Part shown: positions 10,489 through 21,869 of the stretch, in pieces
How the letters are laid out: each line of letters begins with the position of its first letter
How positions within the stretch are numbered: position 1 is the stretch's first letter
Assembly (NCBI GenBank): GCA_018466975.1
Contig: CM031552.1
Coordinates: forward strand, 868,001-932,000
DNA: 64,000 nt
Direction of reading: 5' to 3'
DNA from: Sparassis latifolia
Taxonomy: Eukaryota; Basidiomycota; Agaricomycetes; Polyporales; Sparassidaceae
Made by a program: the position numbers and the translations under genes
Notes under the pieces: generated by a model
What the model was told of the DNA's origin: nothing
Seen by the model: the letters and a program-made list of their open reading frames with translations, nothing else
Database searches by the model: none

Positions 10489-11232
10489 CTATGATCGTTT
10501 TGCTCGTTTCTGCGCGTATGAGGACACGGCGGGCTTCTCCGTCTCCTGCTGTGGTCGCTGCGGTAACGGCGGCGGCAGGTTGTGACCTTGAAAATAAAGC
10601 GATGTGGTATGTTTGTTTGCTTTGCGCGGCCTCCACTCAGCACCCGCTTCTGCCAACGAGCTGATCGTCTCCTGCACCCGTGCCTCCATTTCCTCTGGAG
10701 TCAGCTGAGGTTGGTCCTTCCGGCGTGCGTAGATCAAAGTCACCCTGTTCCCCTTCTCCAGCTCCTGTCGCGCTTTGTCGAGCTTGTGGTCAAAGTCGCC
10801 CAACGAAACACCCCACGTCATCATGATCTCCTTCTCCTCCCTGGGCCTCGGCTGCACCCTCTTCTTTTCCTCCTGCGCTTTGCGTTTCAAGTATTCGTCG
10901 CGCATGTTCACGAGTTTGACGATAGGTTCGGGATGCTCAGTGACAAGCTCCACAGCAAAAAGGGTGAGATCTGTGCGCCGCAGGATCTCGGATAGCTCTT
11001 CGGCAGGTTCCAAGTGAGACGTCTCCGGATTGACCATTCGGACGACCCGGTGCTCGATCTGCTGGTTCCGCGGACGACCTTTGACGCCCTTTGACGAAGA
11101 TTTGGTTGGCGCTTTTGAGGCGTTACGAGTCGTCTGATAGAATACTGGGAGGTCTATTCTCGACGAGGACGCGAGACACGACTGGCGAGGGCAGACGAGC
11201 GACCTCGTCGTCACTCGGAAAACCGAAGCCAT
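10489..11232 (-). CDS. AIM23: Mitochondrial translation initiation factor IF-3
   Basis: A 247-aa protein encoded in one exon. The first 45 residues (MASVFRVTTRSLVCPRQSCL and on) form a basic, acid-free mitochondrial presequence ending near NASKAPTKSSSK. The IF-3 N-domain pattern follows: LEPAEELSEILRRTDLTLFA then EPIVKLVNMRDEYLKRKAQE. This matches the order seen in bacterial IF-3 and fungal Aim23, in which a DL.L..V segment leads to a P..K..D..... K motif. The C-domain starts at MMTWGVSLGDFDHKLDKARQ and has the KGNRVTLIYARRK strand. IF-3 keeps ribosomal subunits apart and proofreads initiator tRNA. The Lys/Pro/Gln-rich tail is typical of fungal mitochondrial versions. It pairs with the mitochondrial PPR gene in convergent orientation. 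Confidence 0.85.
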   Translation of the reverse strand: MASVFRVTTRSLVCPRQSCLASSSRIDLPVFYQTTRNASKAPTKSSSKGVKGRPRNQQIEHRVVRMVNPETSHLEPAEELSEILRRTDLTLFAVELVTEHPEPIVKLVNMRDEYLKRKAQEEKKRVQPRPREEKEIMMTWGVSLGDFDHKLDKARQELEKGNRVTLIYARRKDQPQLTPEEMEARVQETISSLAEAGAEWRPRKANKHTTSLYFQGHNLPPPLPQRPQQETEKPAVSSYAQKRAKRS

Positions 11233-12754
11233 TTCTATAAAAAATTCTTGGATTAGTCACAAACAACAGACGGTCGTAAAATGATGAACGGAATGCGTAC
11301 ATTGTCTTCCTCAGACCCAGCGGGCGGATGTACGGACTTTGCGAAGCACACAGCTGGGTGTTTGGCACTGTTTGCGTTTTTCTCAGTTAGGCCCATTCAA
11401 CGCCAGGACGATATCTACAGAAAGTAGTGCTTTCGGTCAAATTTCGGACCTCAAATTGATACCCGCCCCTAAAGGAGCCCAATAGAACTTGAATAGCAAC
11501 AATGCTGATGCCCCGCCGCGTGACGGTCTGACATCTTAGAGGAAATCCCACGCTGAGGTTGTTTGATGACTCTCTGAAATGCCACAATCCAAGCTCTAAA
11601 CTGGCCCGCTCGGTCACCTATATCCCCTCGCCTTGTTACTATGAGCTTGGCGTCGGTCGCCGCAAGTCAACGTCGTCAGCCTCAGCCACGTCTCTTCATG
11701 CAGTCTTCCTTTCGCTTACGTGTATATGTTCAGCCGACACACTGATGACTTCCATGGACCCATTCATCGCCTAACCGGCCTGAATTGTGATGAGGTGTGA
11801 GCTCCATTGCCCATTAATTGGTTGTAAAGTAGACAGCTGACACACTATTGTCGTGCGATGTCTGTGTGTGTGTGTGTACACCCACTACGCCAGCACACCT
11901 TCTCATGCCTGTATATTGGCTGTTCCAGGAGGGCCACTTGGACCGGCTGTTTTTCTGCGGCCGCTCTGTGGGCGTTGCGTGTCATGCGCCTGCTACTCCG
12001 AGTGAACACCACCCGAGAAAGGCACCGGTGAAACGTACACCTTGAGCAAGTCCAACTTGGCCAAATGCTCCGCGAGCCTCGCGGCTCCTTCGAACGTTAT
12101 CTTCACCACTTCCTCGGACAATTTGCAAGAAGCGGTGGCAGCATGACGGTAGTATGACGTGAATACTTCGTCGGTCCATGCGATTTTTTCATCGCGGCGG
12201 TTGCGAGTACGTGTCGGCCATCGGCTGAGACGCGTCGCGGTCACATGCTGATGTATATCTGCGCACGTGAGCGCATCACCGTTTGACGCGGCTACTGTGA
12301 GTAGTCTGAGTGCCATGCAGTGCACACGCGGGCATTGCGGGTGCGAATTTCTGGATTTGGGCGCCCGCGATTCACTCCGACATGCTGGTGCGAAAATGCT
12401 GGCGTGGAAGTATACACGAACATGAAACTACGCGGTGGGGGCTCTGCGATGATGGGCATGCTCGGAGATTCGTGCCACGCGGTCAGCCCTTGTAAACTAT
12501 TCAACAGATGATATATCTTGATTTCACCACGGTATCTGGTCGTCAAAGAGTCCTGGGAGAGCAGCGTCGTACGTGCAACCGGCATTGGACGATGTCGAAT
12601 ACCATGAACAAATAATCTAATACATGAGATATCAACAAATCCACTCGACCAAGAAGTCATCAAGTTCTATAACAGTTCTATATTGTAAATTAGCTTTCAG
12701 GAGCATGTCCACCACGTGAGCCAACAAGTGATAGAAGGATATGGAGAGCATTTA
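11233..12754. other. Intergenic region, no firm gene
   Basis: 1.5 kb between the IF-3 start (-) and the prolyl oligopeptidase end (-). It contains a short (TG)n run near 11863. On the minus strand, an open frame of 110 codons at 12325-11993 is moderately protein-like (LSEEVVKITFEGAARLAEHL). I could not connect it to neighbouring exons or recognise it, so it is not called as a gene. Confidence 0.4.
11993..12325 (-). CDS. Doubtful 110-codon open frame
   Basis: Open frame starting MHCMALRLLTVAASNGDALT and ending SPVPFSGGVHSE. The middle has a plausible amphipathic helix, but there is no recognised domain and no partner exon that I could join. It lies 3' of the prolyl oligopeptidase gene on the same strand. 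It could equally be chance or a decayed gene. Confidence 0.12.
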   Translation of the reverse strand: MHCMALRLLTVAASNGDALTCADIHQHVTATRLSRWPTRTRNRRDEKIAWTDEVFTSYYRHAATASCKLSEEVVKITFEGAARLAEHLAKLDLLKVYVSPVPFSGGVHSE

Positions 12755-15700
12755 TCAAGTGCGCTTGAAGGTCAGCCCCAGCGACTGCACAATGAATCCA
12801 AACTTATCCACCGAGTCTTGAATCCTACGACGACTATGAGAAAAAAACCATCGTGTGAACAAACGACACAACCAACCTTTTCTCCGTCGACTTGCCAGCT
12901 CCATGGCCCGCTTTCTTCTCGATCCGAATGATCAATGGATGTGGGTTGTCTGGATGCAGATGCTGAAGAGCGGCAGCATACTTGAAGGAGTGCAAGGGCA
13001 CTACTCGATCGTCATCTGTGACGATTGCGTGTCAACATTGTGACAACGATTTAATCTTCACACGTACGATCAGCAGTGAGCACCATCGTCGGGGGTAGGA
13101 CTTTGGCCGTCGGGATGTTGTGCAATGGTGAGATAGGGTAGATGTAGTCGAAGTCATGAGGATCATGAGGATTGCCGAAGTCAGACATCCACGCTCGTCC
13201 TGAAGTAAAATGGGAGTTAGCACTGGCGCGCGAAATTTGTTGTGATGCCCTCACCAATAGTGAAGTCCGCAAACTGAGTGTAAGAACGAGATGAGCACGA
13301 TGGTTATGGAAAATTGGAAGAAATTTACCTTCAGGAGATCCATGACACCAACTTCCGCGAGGGCCGCACCAATGAGGCCCTCTGGGGCGCGATTGATACA
13401 CGTACCCACGAGTAACCCTGTGAGGTATTAAAAGGACATGAATATCGGGGATATATAAGACCTAATAGGCCATACCTCCGTTCGATGCGCCATGAATAGC
13501 GACTTTTCCGGAGCAGCGAACTTGTTGTCAACCAGGTATTGCCTGCACAGAAATGTCCAAAGTCGAAGCACTGATTTCATCGTTCAAATACAACTTACGT
13601 CGCAGCGATGAAGTCGTCAGAGCAGTTAATCTTCCAAGATCCCACCATCAGAACTACACCAACAACAGAGAGTTAAAATCCAAAATACCTTGCGTTCTCT
13701 TGCGCCGGCATAGTGCCATTCCTCGCCGAACTCATTGCCTCCTCGAATGTTGACTACAGCCATCACTGCACCGTACATCTTCACGAAGCTAAGGTAAGAC
13801 GCGCTGAAGAAGGGCACCACAGACATCGCAAAGCCGCCGTATGCTGTAAAATTCTGTCAACAACGTTCAAATGACGAATGAGAATTAGAGCCAACCTACC
13901 GTACTGAATCGCGGGGGCAGTGCCATCCAACTTGGTATCCTTGTGGCGCACAATGAACATGGGTACCTTCGTTCCATCCTTGCTGTTAAACCAAACCTAT
14001 ATCCAATACCGTCACACTCTCGTTAAAGCCGTCTGAGCGTGAAAATGCACCTGCTGTACAAGGAAGTCATCGGAATTTAATCCCTGGACAAGTGTCTTGC
14101 GGTACACGCTCCATTTCTTGGCTTCGTCCTGCTCCTTCTCGTTGAAGTCATAACGCAGAACTATGCCAGGATTCGTGAATCCGGTGAGCGTAGCGAAGAA
14201 CCACGGGTGCTCGCGTCTCCCTGTAAGTATTGATGTTCCAACAAAGTCAGGTAGCATCTGATAGAGGCGTCTGCCGTCCATGGTATAAAGATAGATTTCA
14301 TCCTTGACCTAGATACGGCGACTGATGAGCCCCGCCCAAACACAAGTCAAAGCATCGGGCATACATTCCGATTAAACCTCACAACGAAGCTGTTCTTGTT
14401 CACAGGGAGTACTTCGTCCAAAAGCGCGTCCTCGTCCTCAGGTATCACATCCTTGAACATCCGCTGGTCCGGCGGGTCGGCGAGATCGACCGACACCAAC
14501 CTGTAACGCGGCGCATCCTTGTTCGTCATGAGGTAGAACTTCGTGCCGTCGTTCGCAATACTGTATCAGTAAGTTAGAACAACCTGATACAATGTTTCAA
14601 TCCGACCACGGCGAACCAGTACACAAAAAAGGTACGTTGCGCGTCACTCACTAATAGTATGCAGCCTCATACTCGTCTATCAACTTGTCCCATTGCATGT
14701 TCGGTCCGATTTCGTTCTTCTCGAGATCCGTAATCCACATCGCATTTTTCTGTATGTGCGAGCACCGATTGAGGTGATGCGATGCGAAATAACACTGTGA
14801 TACATACGCGCGCGGTGTCCCGACTGATGGTTAACATTAGATAGCGCCCATCTACTTCTGTTACGCCGGCGCCCCACATCCACTCTGGATGCAAATCGTC
14901 CCTGAGAACCAGAACATCTTCCGCTGAAGAATGAAACAATACAAACTCTGAGTCTTATGCACATTCGAAATTCCAGAGCACTTACATTGGTCAGTACCTA
15001 TACGGTGATAATACAGCATCGCATGCTTGTCTTTGTCAGTTTCCGTCCCTGCAAGATCATCTGACGCGGTGCCGTGAGATTCCCGGGAGGGAAAACGCTA
15101 GAGATAGATCAACGATCAGGACATTGTCTTACGGAAGAATCTGCGAGAAGCAAGATTGGAAAGCTAGTAGACAGACCTGATAAAAGAAGCCTTTTGAGTC
15201 ATGCGTCCACATAATGCCGCAGAATTTAACATAACGAATCTCTTCTGAGAGTCGCTGATCATCATGAGATGGGAGGGAATCGCCCGCGGCGACAAAGTCT
15301 GCGGATGTGGGACGGATGTAGATTGTATAGAAATCGCTTCCCTAAGTAGTCAATGGTCAGGTCTGGGGAACATAACGTTGGGTCGCACATACCGAACGTG
15401 AAATACCGTAGGCATAAAATTTTCCGCAGTGGGAGAAGGCCGCCGTGGCTAGGGCCGCAGATCCGTCCGATGAAAGTAAGTTGGACTGGCAATCTCTTCA
15501 ATCAGCGATACCCCAGATTAAGAAGGCATACTTACATCAAAGAAGGGTTCTCCGCCTGGGCCCTCGACCTTGGTGAAGTCCGGAAGCTTGTCGTCCTGCG
15601 AGCGATAGATGACTATGGTTGTATATGCATCATGTGACCTGTAAGTGGAACGACACCGACAGCAATGAAGCCGCGCAAGACATACCAGGATGTCCCTGCA

Positions 15701-16182
15701 ATCCTGAGTTGTAGGTCCAGTACCACCGTCCATCTCCCTTCAAGGAAGGAGGAGAGAACTAAATAATTCGAGTTAGAATCGCGAATCGCGAGAGCTGTAA
15801 CAAATCGGACCTTGGCGAAGTCAGTATTCTTCCTGACCTCATCTTCCAAGACCTTTCTCTCCGGGTTCTTGTCCAGGTATTCTCGTGCAAACCCTGCTTG
15901 AGTAGTAGTCCACTCTTCTGTTTCGGAAGTATTCTTCTCGAGCCAGTCGTAGGGATCATGCACTCGTACCTCCCCCTTGCTCTCACTCTTGTACGCGTCG
16001 ACATGGTCTGAGCGACGAGCAGGAGGGTAGCGGTTGGTCACCCAGGGTGTAGAGGCTACAGGCATAGTCCTCGGTAGTGCAGTGTGGAACTGGAAACGAA
16101 AAGGATGAAGGACACGTCTGAGGGCGGGTGCCACGCTAGAAACGACAGCAAACATGTGGCTTATATAGCTGGGCCGGGGCAA
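12755..16182 (-). CDS. Prolyl oligopeptidase (serine peptidase family S9A)
   Basis: Cleaves short peptides after proline, usually in the cytosol. The canonical N-terminus starts at M40 (ATG at 16065; [20 protein letters not shown]), followed by [16 protein letters not shown]. An in-frame ATG at 16182 adds 39 residues that are Arg/Pro/hydrophobic and contain no acidic residue. The N-terminal part is the beta-propeller. The hydrolase triad is complete: Ser in GASNGG at 13485-13483, Asp in [13 protein letters not shown] (junction near 13040) and His in [10 protein letters not shown] near 12895. The last exon ends [15 protein letters not shown] with TGA at 12757-12755. There are about 18-20 short introns. 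It is divergent from the mitochondrial carrier. Specialised fungal members (POPB) mature cyclic peptides, but I see no precursor gene nearby and treat this as the general enzyme. Confidence 0.9.
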
Positions 16183-16572
16183 CCTTCGCTTAATGTCTTA
16201 TTACTGTATCCACCGGTCTCCGCAAGTGCGGGGAACTCGATCGCTTGGACCGGCGGAAGAACCTGTTGACCCACTCGCGCGAATCATGCAGAGACGAAGC
16301 CTCAGCGAGGTCGTACCGGAGCCACGGAGGAGACCCACCGAGAACAGATACGGTGGCCACTTGCGGAGATGCCGTCCACGCTGAAATTGTTGTAAGACAT
16401 TCGGATGGATATCAAACGGGGAGGCAACTGACCGGCGCCTATCTTATCAATTGCCTTCCTGGGAAATTACGCCATTGCGGAATCGACGAGCGCTTCGGCG
16501 CTTGCTCAGTTTGCTCCAGTCACGCTCCCTGCTCGTGCTTTGCTCTTTGGCAGATTACCGCTTGGGCCGTGC
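16183..16572. promoter_or_regulatory. Divergent promoter, prolyl oligopeptidase / mitochondrial carrier
   Basis: 390 nt between two divergent starts. If the downstream ATG of the peptidase (16065) is used, the shared region is 507 nt. No repeat or clear motif stands out. Confidence 0.4.
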
Positions 16573-17914
16573 ATGTCCCAGCAACCACCCAGCTTTTTTC
16601 CTACGGCTGCTATCGTTAGTTTTCTCTTCTTGAGGTTCTTCCTTCGCAAGATGGCTTCGGGGTTCTGATGTGAGGTTTTACAGGACCATGCTTTCGCGGG
16701 GCTGGGCGCAGGCGTCGTCGCGGTGCTATGTATGCACCCCCTAGATCTACTCAAAGTCAAATTCCAGGTCGCAACCGACAAGCCGCGAAGCGGTGTCGGA
16801 AAGCAAATTTGGTTTGCCCTGAAGGACATTAAGGACCAGCAGGGTTGGCGTGGTCTGTACAGAGGTGTGGGACCAAATCTTGCCGGTAATGCAACAAGCT
16901 GGGGGTTCTACTTTCTGTTGTGAGTACCCCGTTTCTCTATTGTAATTGAACGCGTGTACATTGACTCACGGCTCGTGCGACACGCGTCCAGCTATCATAT
17001 GTTGAAAACCCGTGCGTCCGGTGGAGATCCAGACTACAAGCTGTCTCCGGGATCCTATCTTCTTTGTTCTGCCGAAGCGAGTTCGCAAGCCATCAGTGAT
17101 TTGTCCAACTGGCGCCTCTGACCTTGATGTCTCCGTGTGTAGGCGCTGTAACTGCTATCATGACAAATCCCATCTGGGTGGTGAAGGTGCGCATGTTCAC
17201 AACACGGCCAGAGGACCCGACGTCGTATCGCAATCTCTGGCGTGAGCATCTTTGCTGATTGGCTTTCCTCGTGCCCTTCTCACTTCTAATGCGTCCGCAC
17301 CAGACGGCCTATCGTCAATATACCGCACCGAGGGTGTCGGCGGCCTGTACCGCGGAACGTCGTTAGCCCTCTTGGGCGTGAGCAATGGTGCCCTTCAGTT
17401 TACGACCTACGAGGAAATGAAGCGATGGGGCTTTGAACGGAAAAGAAGACAATTCATTGAGGCTGGGAAGAAGTATACCCCAGGAGATGATAAACTGGTG
17501 AAAACTCTTCCCATGCCTGATGTTCTTCGGCTGAACGCGTACGGCAGTCCAACACTGCTTACACCGTAATGTCAGGTGCTAGCAAAGTCATTGCCCTTGC
17601 ACTAACTTACCCGTACCAAGTAATCCGATCTCGTATACAAGTGCGTCACGTCCTACTTTTGAAGGTTTTTGCGTCATAATCATGGCGAGTAGAATAATGC
17701 CACAGCAACCTTATACCCCACCATTCCCGCCTGCATATTCCGGACCTTCCATGAAGAAGGCGTTCGTGGATTTTACCGTGGGCTGGGCACGAACCTCGTC
17801 CGCGTTTTGCCCGGCACCTGTGTGACCTTCGTCGTCTACGAGAACCTCGCATGGCTTCTGCGCACGTCGGCTCTGCGCCGCACCCAGCGGAAATTAGTTG
17901 GCACGAGCTGTTAG
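16573..17914 (+). CDS. FLX1: Mitochondrial carrier of the FAD/folate type (Flx1 / SLC25A32-like)
   Basis: A six-helix inner-membrane carrier with three repeats. Exon 1 is short (16573-16614, MSQQPPSFFPTAAI). It joins through a GTTAGT donor to DHAFAGLGAGVVAVLCMHPL at 16684. The three carrier signatures are HPLDLLKVKFQV, NPIWVVKVRMFTT and YPYQVIRSRIQ. The Trp after NPI in repeat 2 is typical of the FAD/folate/pyrimidine-nucleotide group. Repeat ends GWRGLYRGVGPNLAGNATSW and GVRGFYRGLGTNLVRV are also classical. There are five or six introns, and the C-terminus KLVGTSC ends with TAG at 17912-17914. The likely role is FAD (or folate) uptake into mitochondria. Substrate is inferred from the signature residues only. 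Confidence 0.88.
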
Positions 17915-18371
17915 GATCCGGTAGCGGAGCTCCGGCACCACTGGTCGAGACGCGACAGAAGCTCTGCAAATATTGTAGAATCCATAGACGCATGCCCGCT
18001 TATCATATGCACCTTGTACTTAAAATGTCAAATTACCTGCTAATTTCGTCTTGGGTGCCTTCTGTCCCTGTATCGTGACGAAGATCCCATCTCCGACGTT
18101 GCATGCCACGCGCAGACACGGTACGTATGAGAACCCAATCTTCTGCGTTGCAGGATGATCGATGGTAAAGCCGGCAGCCCGTGCGTTCCTTGTTGTAGAC
18201 CGGTGAAGGGACTGCAATGTTTCTATGTAACCGAAGCCAATCAGCATTTCGGTATTAGTGACTGCTATGGCCGTCCAGGGAGCGTCAGCGAAGGAATCAA
18301 GGAGCTATTATGCAACCCTTAGCTAACGATGGCGTACATGATTACAGAAGAGTACTCACTATCATTGTGCT
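17915..18371. other. Intergenic region between convergent genes
   Basis: 457 nt between the carrier stop and the Tad2 stop. It holds a minus-strand open frame (18247-18020), listed separately with low confidence. Confidence 0.4.
18020..18247 (-). CDS. Doubtful 75-codon open frame downstream of TAD2
   Basis: Reads MLIGFGYIETLQSLHRSTTR and ends TKLAGNLTF. The frame is open for about 20 further codons upstream of the ATG. It has a balanced, folded-protein-like composition (for example GFSYVPCLRVACNVGDGIFV), unusual for chance sequence, but I do not recognise the family. It might be a small gene, a lost exon, or part of the TAD2 3' UTR. Confidence 0.18.
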   Translation of the reverse strand: MLIGFGYIETLQSLHRSTTRNARAAGFTIDHPATQKIGFSYVPCLRVACNVGDGIFVTIQGQKAPKTKLAGNLTF

Positions 18372-19215
18372 TCAACTGTTCACCACGTCCTGTGGCTTTG
18401 GGGAGGCTCGTGAAGGGATTTCAGTTTTCAAGACCCGATTTGCTTTGGACTTTGGCACAGGCGCTATGGATAGTTCTATCATTTAGGCGCGCTAGCAGGC
18501 CAAAAAGATACCTACCATTAACATTCTCAGTGACGTAGAATTTGCGCAAGACCATGATCGCCTCGTCCCGCATATAACCACTGAAAGCTTTATACGCAGG
18601 ATGCCTAGGATGGGGTACTCTGGATACGTACTGTGATCAGGGTCAAGTCAAGTGAGATTGATTGAGAAAGGCAACGTACTCGCCATTTACCCCGAGCACG
18701 CTCCCACACCCACCAAACCTATCGTTCTGGCACCCGTAGAATACTTCTTTAATTCCCGTTTGTCGGAGGGCTGATGCACACATGATGCAAGGCTCGACAG
18801 TGACATAGAGGGTTGTGTCCGACAACGGGTACTGCGTTACCTCTGGCGTGAGAGTCTTATCGGCAAGAATTTCGTCGATGGCCTCGAGTTCTGCGTGTCG
18901 GGTAGCCTTGAAAACGAGGAGACGCATGTCAAGCACGCGGCTTGCACATGCGGATAGAGTATGGGGACGTACGTTTCGCAGCTCGTTTGTCCGGTTACGA
19001 GCTCTAGCAATAGCCCGGCCGTCCCTGACAAACACACACCCAACGGGCACTTCGCTGGCTTCGAGCGCTTCCTCGGCCTGATTGGGTTGGTGCGAGGGGA
19101 ATCTCGAGAGACGCAGGACAGCGACTCACCATTGACATCGCGACGCGCATCCACCCGAGATGTTCAGGGTTCAGATCGCTGTCACCATCTTTCATAAAAT
19201 TTGAGTCTGCTGCCA
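18372..19215 (-). CDS. TAD2: tRNA-specific adenosine deaminase catalytic subunit Tad2
   Basis: Converts adenosine 34 to inosine in tRNA anticodons, together with Tad3. The protein is about 187 aa in five exons. The first starts [20 protein letters not shown], followed by [20 protein letters not shown]. The zinc/catalytic motif is [11 protein letters not shown] (His and the proton-shuttling Glu). The metal cysteines lie in [11 protein letters not shown]. The family-specific [19 protein letters not shown] follows. Later exons read [20 protein letters not shown] and [16 protein letters not shown], ending at TGA 18374-18372. All active-site residues are present. It is divergent from the cytochrome-b5 fusion gene with about 308 nt between starts. 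Confidence 0.92.
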
Positions 19216-19523
19216 TGGTATTACAAGACTCTGCAATACACATTGAAACGAGATTCAGGAAGATTTAGATGATTTATTTTGGAAACATACCGCGTGAGAT
19301 ATATTTGAATACTGGCAATCCTCCGGCTCGGTGAACGTTGAGAGCCAGACTGTCCAAAGAGTGGCGGGGTCGGTCATAACCAACCGCGAGCAGGAAGAAA
19401 TCACATGGCGCAATCAAAATACTTCAGACACTCGTGATGACTGTCACGACTACTAGGCCGCAGACGAGCCTGACGAGGGCCCTCACTTGCCATAGAGCAC
19501 CACCAGACTAGCAGACATTGAGG
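19216..19523. promoter_or_regulatory. Divergent promoter, TAD2 / cytochrome-b5 acyl-CoA dehydrogenase
   Basis: 308 nt between divergent starts. No specific element recognised. Confidence 0.35.
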
Positions 19524-21646
19524 ATGAAGACATTCACTATCGAGGAGGTCGCCAAGGTAAGGTGGACCTCGTCTAGATGGTGCATACACTCATGTTCGCG
19601 CCCACTCAAAGCACAACAAGGAGGGAGACTTGGTATGTGATTTAGTAGGCTCCTGAGATTGCGTGCAGCACTCAACGGTGCATGCAGTGGATCACCATTG
19701 ATTCTAAGGTGTATGACATCTCCAAGTTTGCGAATATGCATCCAGGAGGCACGGGTATACTGCTAGCATCATCCATAGGTAAGTGTTCATCATTCCACGA
19801 CGTCGTGTATCTCTTATCTTCGGAATAATAGCTGGACAGGATGCTACACAAGCCTTCTTTGGTTTACACAGGCATGAGGTACTCCTGAGGCCTCAGTACG
19901 CTCGTCTGCAAATTGGTACCATAACCGGTCAAAACTCGGTGGTCAAATCCCTCGCTGCAGGCGAGCTGTCGCAAGTGCCTTATGCGGAGCCATCCTGGCT
20001 CTCGAAAGGCTTCTTCAGCCCCTACTATAAAGATAGTCATCGGCGGTTCCAAGTGGCTGTACGGAAGTTCGCCATGGAAGTCGTTCAGCCTGATGCCATC
20101 AAGTGCGAAGACAACGGCAAGCGGATTTCGCAGGATGTTGTCGAGAAGTTGTGGTGCGTGTTGTCTGCTTCGCGTTCGCCAGCTGCATCTGAGCCCCGAT
20201 ACCCGTACAGCGAGATGAACATTCCCGCTATGCGTCTCGGGCCGGGGAAGCACCTCAAGGGGCGAACCCTCATGGGTGGTGTCATCAAGCTCGAGGAATT
20301 TGATCACTTTCATGAGGTATGTTGTGTGTTCGCACGCATAACTGCCGAACTCACTTCTCCTAGCTCATCCTGAACCTTGAACTCGCACGTTTCGGCACAC
20401 GAGGCTATATGGATGGCCTTCTTGCTGGCTTGGAGATCGGTCTTCCGCCTGTGCTTAACTTCGGCTCGCAGGAGCTGCAAGGGAAGGTTGTCTCGGACGT
20501 CCTCGCGGGCAAGAAATTCATCTGCTTGGCCATCAGCGAGGCCTTCGCAGGTAGCGACGTCTTTGGTCTGCAGACAACCGCTGTCCGGGAGGGTGACGAA
20601 TGGGTCATCACGGGAACGAAGAAGTGTGTAGCCGCACGCCCAAGATATGGTTCTATTCTGACCTGTGGCATAGGTGGATTACGAACGGAGTCTTTGCTGA
20701 CTATTTCACTGTCGGGTGCAGATGCAAGGTACGCTTGCCCTCGGGTTACCTCAAAGCGTATCTGACGGCCCTCTCAGGAGGGCTATGTCGTCATTCTAGT
20801 GCCTCGATCAGACGATGTCTCAACGAAGGCTATCAAGACCTCGTACTCTTCGACCGCTGGTACCGCCTACGTTACTTTCGAGAAAGCGCGAGTGCCTGTA
20901 GCGAATACGCTAGGAGAGATCGGCAAGGGCATGTCGGTCATCCTGAGCAATTTCAATCACGAGCGCTGGATGATCGTCGGCAACAGTCTCGGTGCTCAGC
21001 GACTCGTGGTTGAAGAGTGTCTGAAGTGAGTATACTTCTGAGTTAAGATGGCCGAAGTGTGATTGCTCACGATACATCCAGATGGGTGAACCAACGGACG
21101 GCGTTCGGCAAGCCGCTCAGCACTCAGGCCGTAGTACGTGCGAAACTAGCAAGCATGATCGCTCGGGTGGAGGCCTCGCAAAACTGGCTCGAGTCGGTTA
21201 CTCATCAGATGAACAACGTATGCACATCCGTTCTTTGGCTGTCCCTAAGCTTGAGTTACTGAACTCGATACAGATGTCCTATGCGGAGCAATCAGACAAG
21301 CTGGCAGGACAGATCGGGTTACTGAAACAGCGAGTCTCTGGATAGTCAATGTGATCAACTGAAGCTCAACGTTCGTTTTCAGATTCGTGACTCGCACAGG
21401 CCGCGAGACCGCTGAAGATGCGACGCAGATCTTTGGCGGGCGCGGCATTACTGCAAGTGGCATGGGCAAGCTCATTGAGAACGTGCGTATCAGTCTCATT
21501 GTTGCTGTGTCGCGCCTGATCTCTTCGTCGTGCAGTATCACCGTACCTCTCCATTTGACGCGATCCTGGGCGGCCAGGAAGATGTACTGGGAGATATGGG
21601 CGTGCGTCAGGCCATCAAGAAGATGCCGAAGAATGCGCGGTTGTAA
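19524..21646 (+). CDS. Cytochrome b5 - acyl-CoA dehydrogenase fusion protein
   Basis: An FAD enzyme oxidising acyl-CoA, with an N-terminal haem domain as possible electron acceptor. Exon 1 (19524-19556) reads MKTFTIEEVAK and joins HNKEGDL and then WITIDSKVYDISKFANMHPG. HPGG is the cytochrome b5 haem-ligand motif, and the second His lies in FFGLHRHEVL. The dehydrogenase part (about residue 100 on) has ISEAFAGSDVFGLQTTAV, TGTKKWITNGVFADYF, NHERWMIVGNSLGAQRL and the C-terminal IFGGRGITASGMGKLIE. The whole is about 510 aa in eight or more exons, ending KKMPKNARL at TAA 21644-21646. Fusions of this type are known in fungi. The acyl substrate is not predictable here. No peroxisomal C-terminal tripeptide is seen (ARL differs from SKL but resembles weak variants). 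Confidence 0.9.
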
Positions 21647-21861
21647 GGCACTCGTAACCGCCATTTCTCCTGATTCAGTTTCTTCTCTAGATATATATCT
21701 TTCAGTATAAGCACACATGCCAGTGTGATGTAATGTTCGACGACTCCGATTCTTTTGAGCTCTGACCCGAGCTTGATATAACGAACCCGGAGGAACAGCA
21801 GCGATAACGCCGTCGACCGCCGCCCACGGTGGAGGCCGCCGAATTCGAACTTCTAAGTCGG

Positions 21862-21869
21862 GCTCGCGT
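21862..21869 (+). repeat. Putative 8-bp target-site duplication, left copy
   Basis: GCTCGCGT lies immediately outside the left inverted repeat of the transposon. The identical 8-mer lies immediately outside the right repeat at 28745-28752. Confidence 0.75.

Noticed and set aside
11860..11880. (TG)n microsatellite
   Set aside because: Only about eight units in an intergenic region; no evident function.
12755..16182. Possible link of the prolyl oligopeptidase to ribosomal cyclic-peptide biosynthesis
   Set aside because: No short precursor-peptide gene with a leader and recognition tail was seen nearby. General prolyl oligopeptidases occur in all such fungi.
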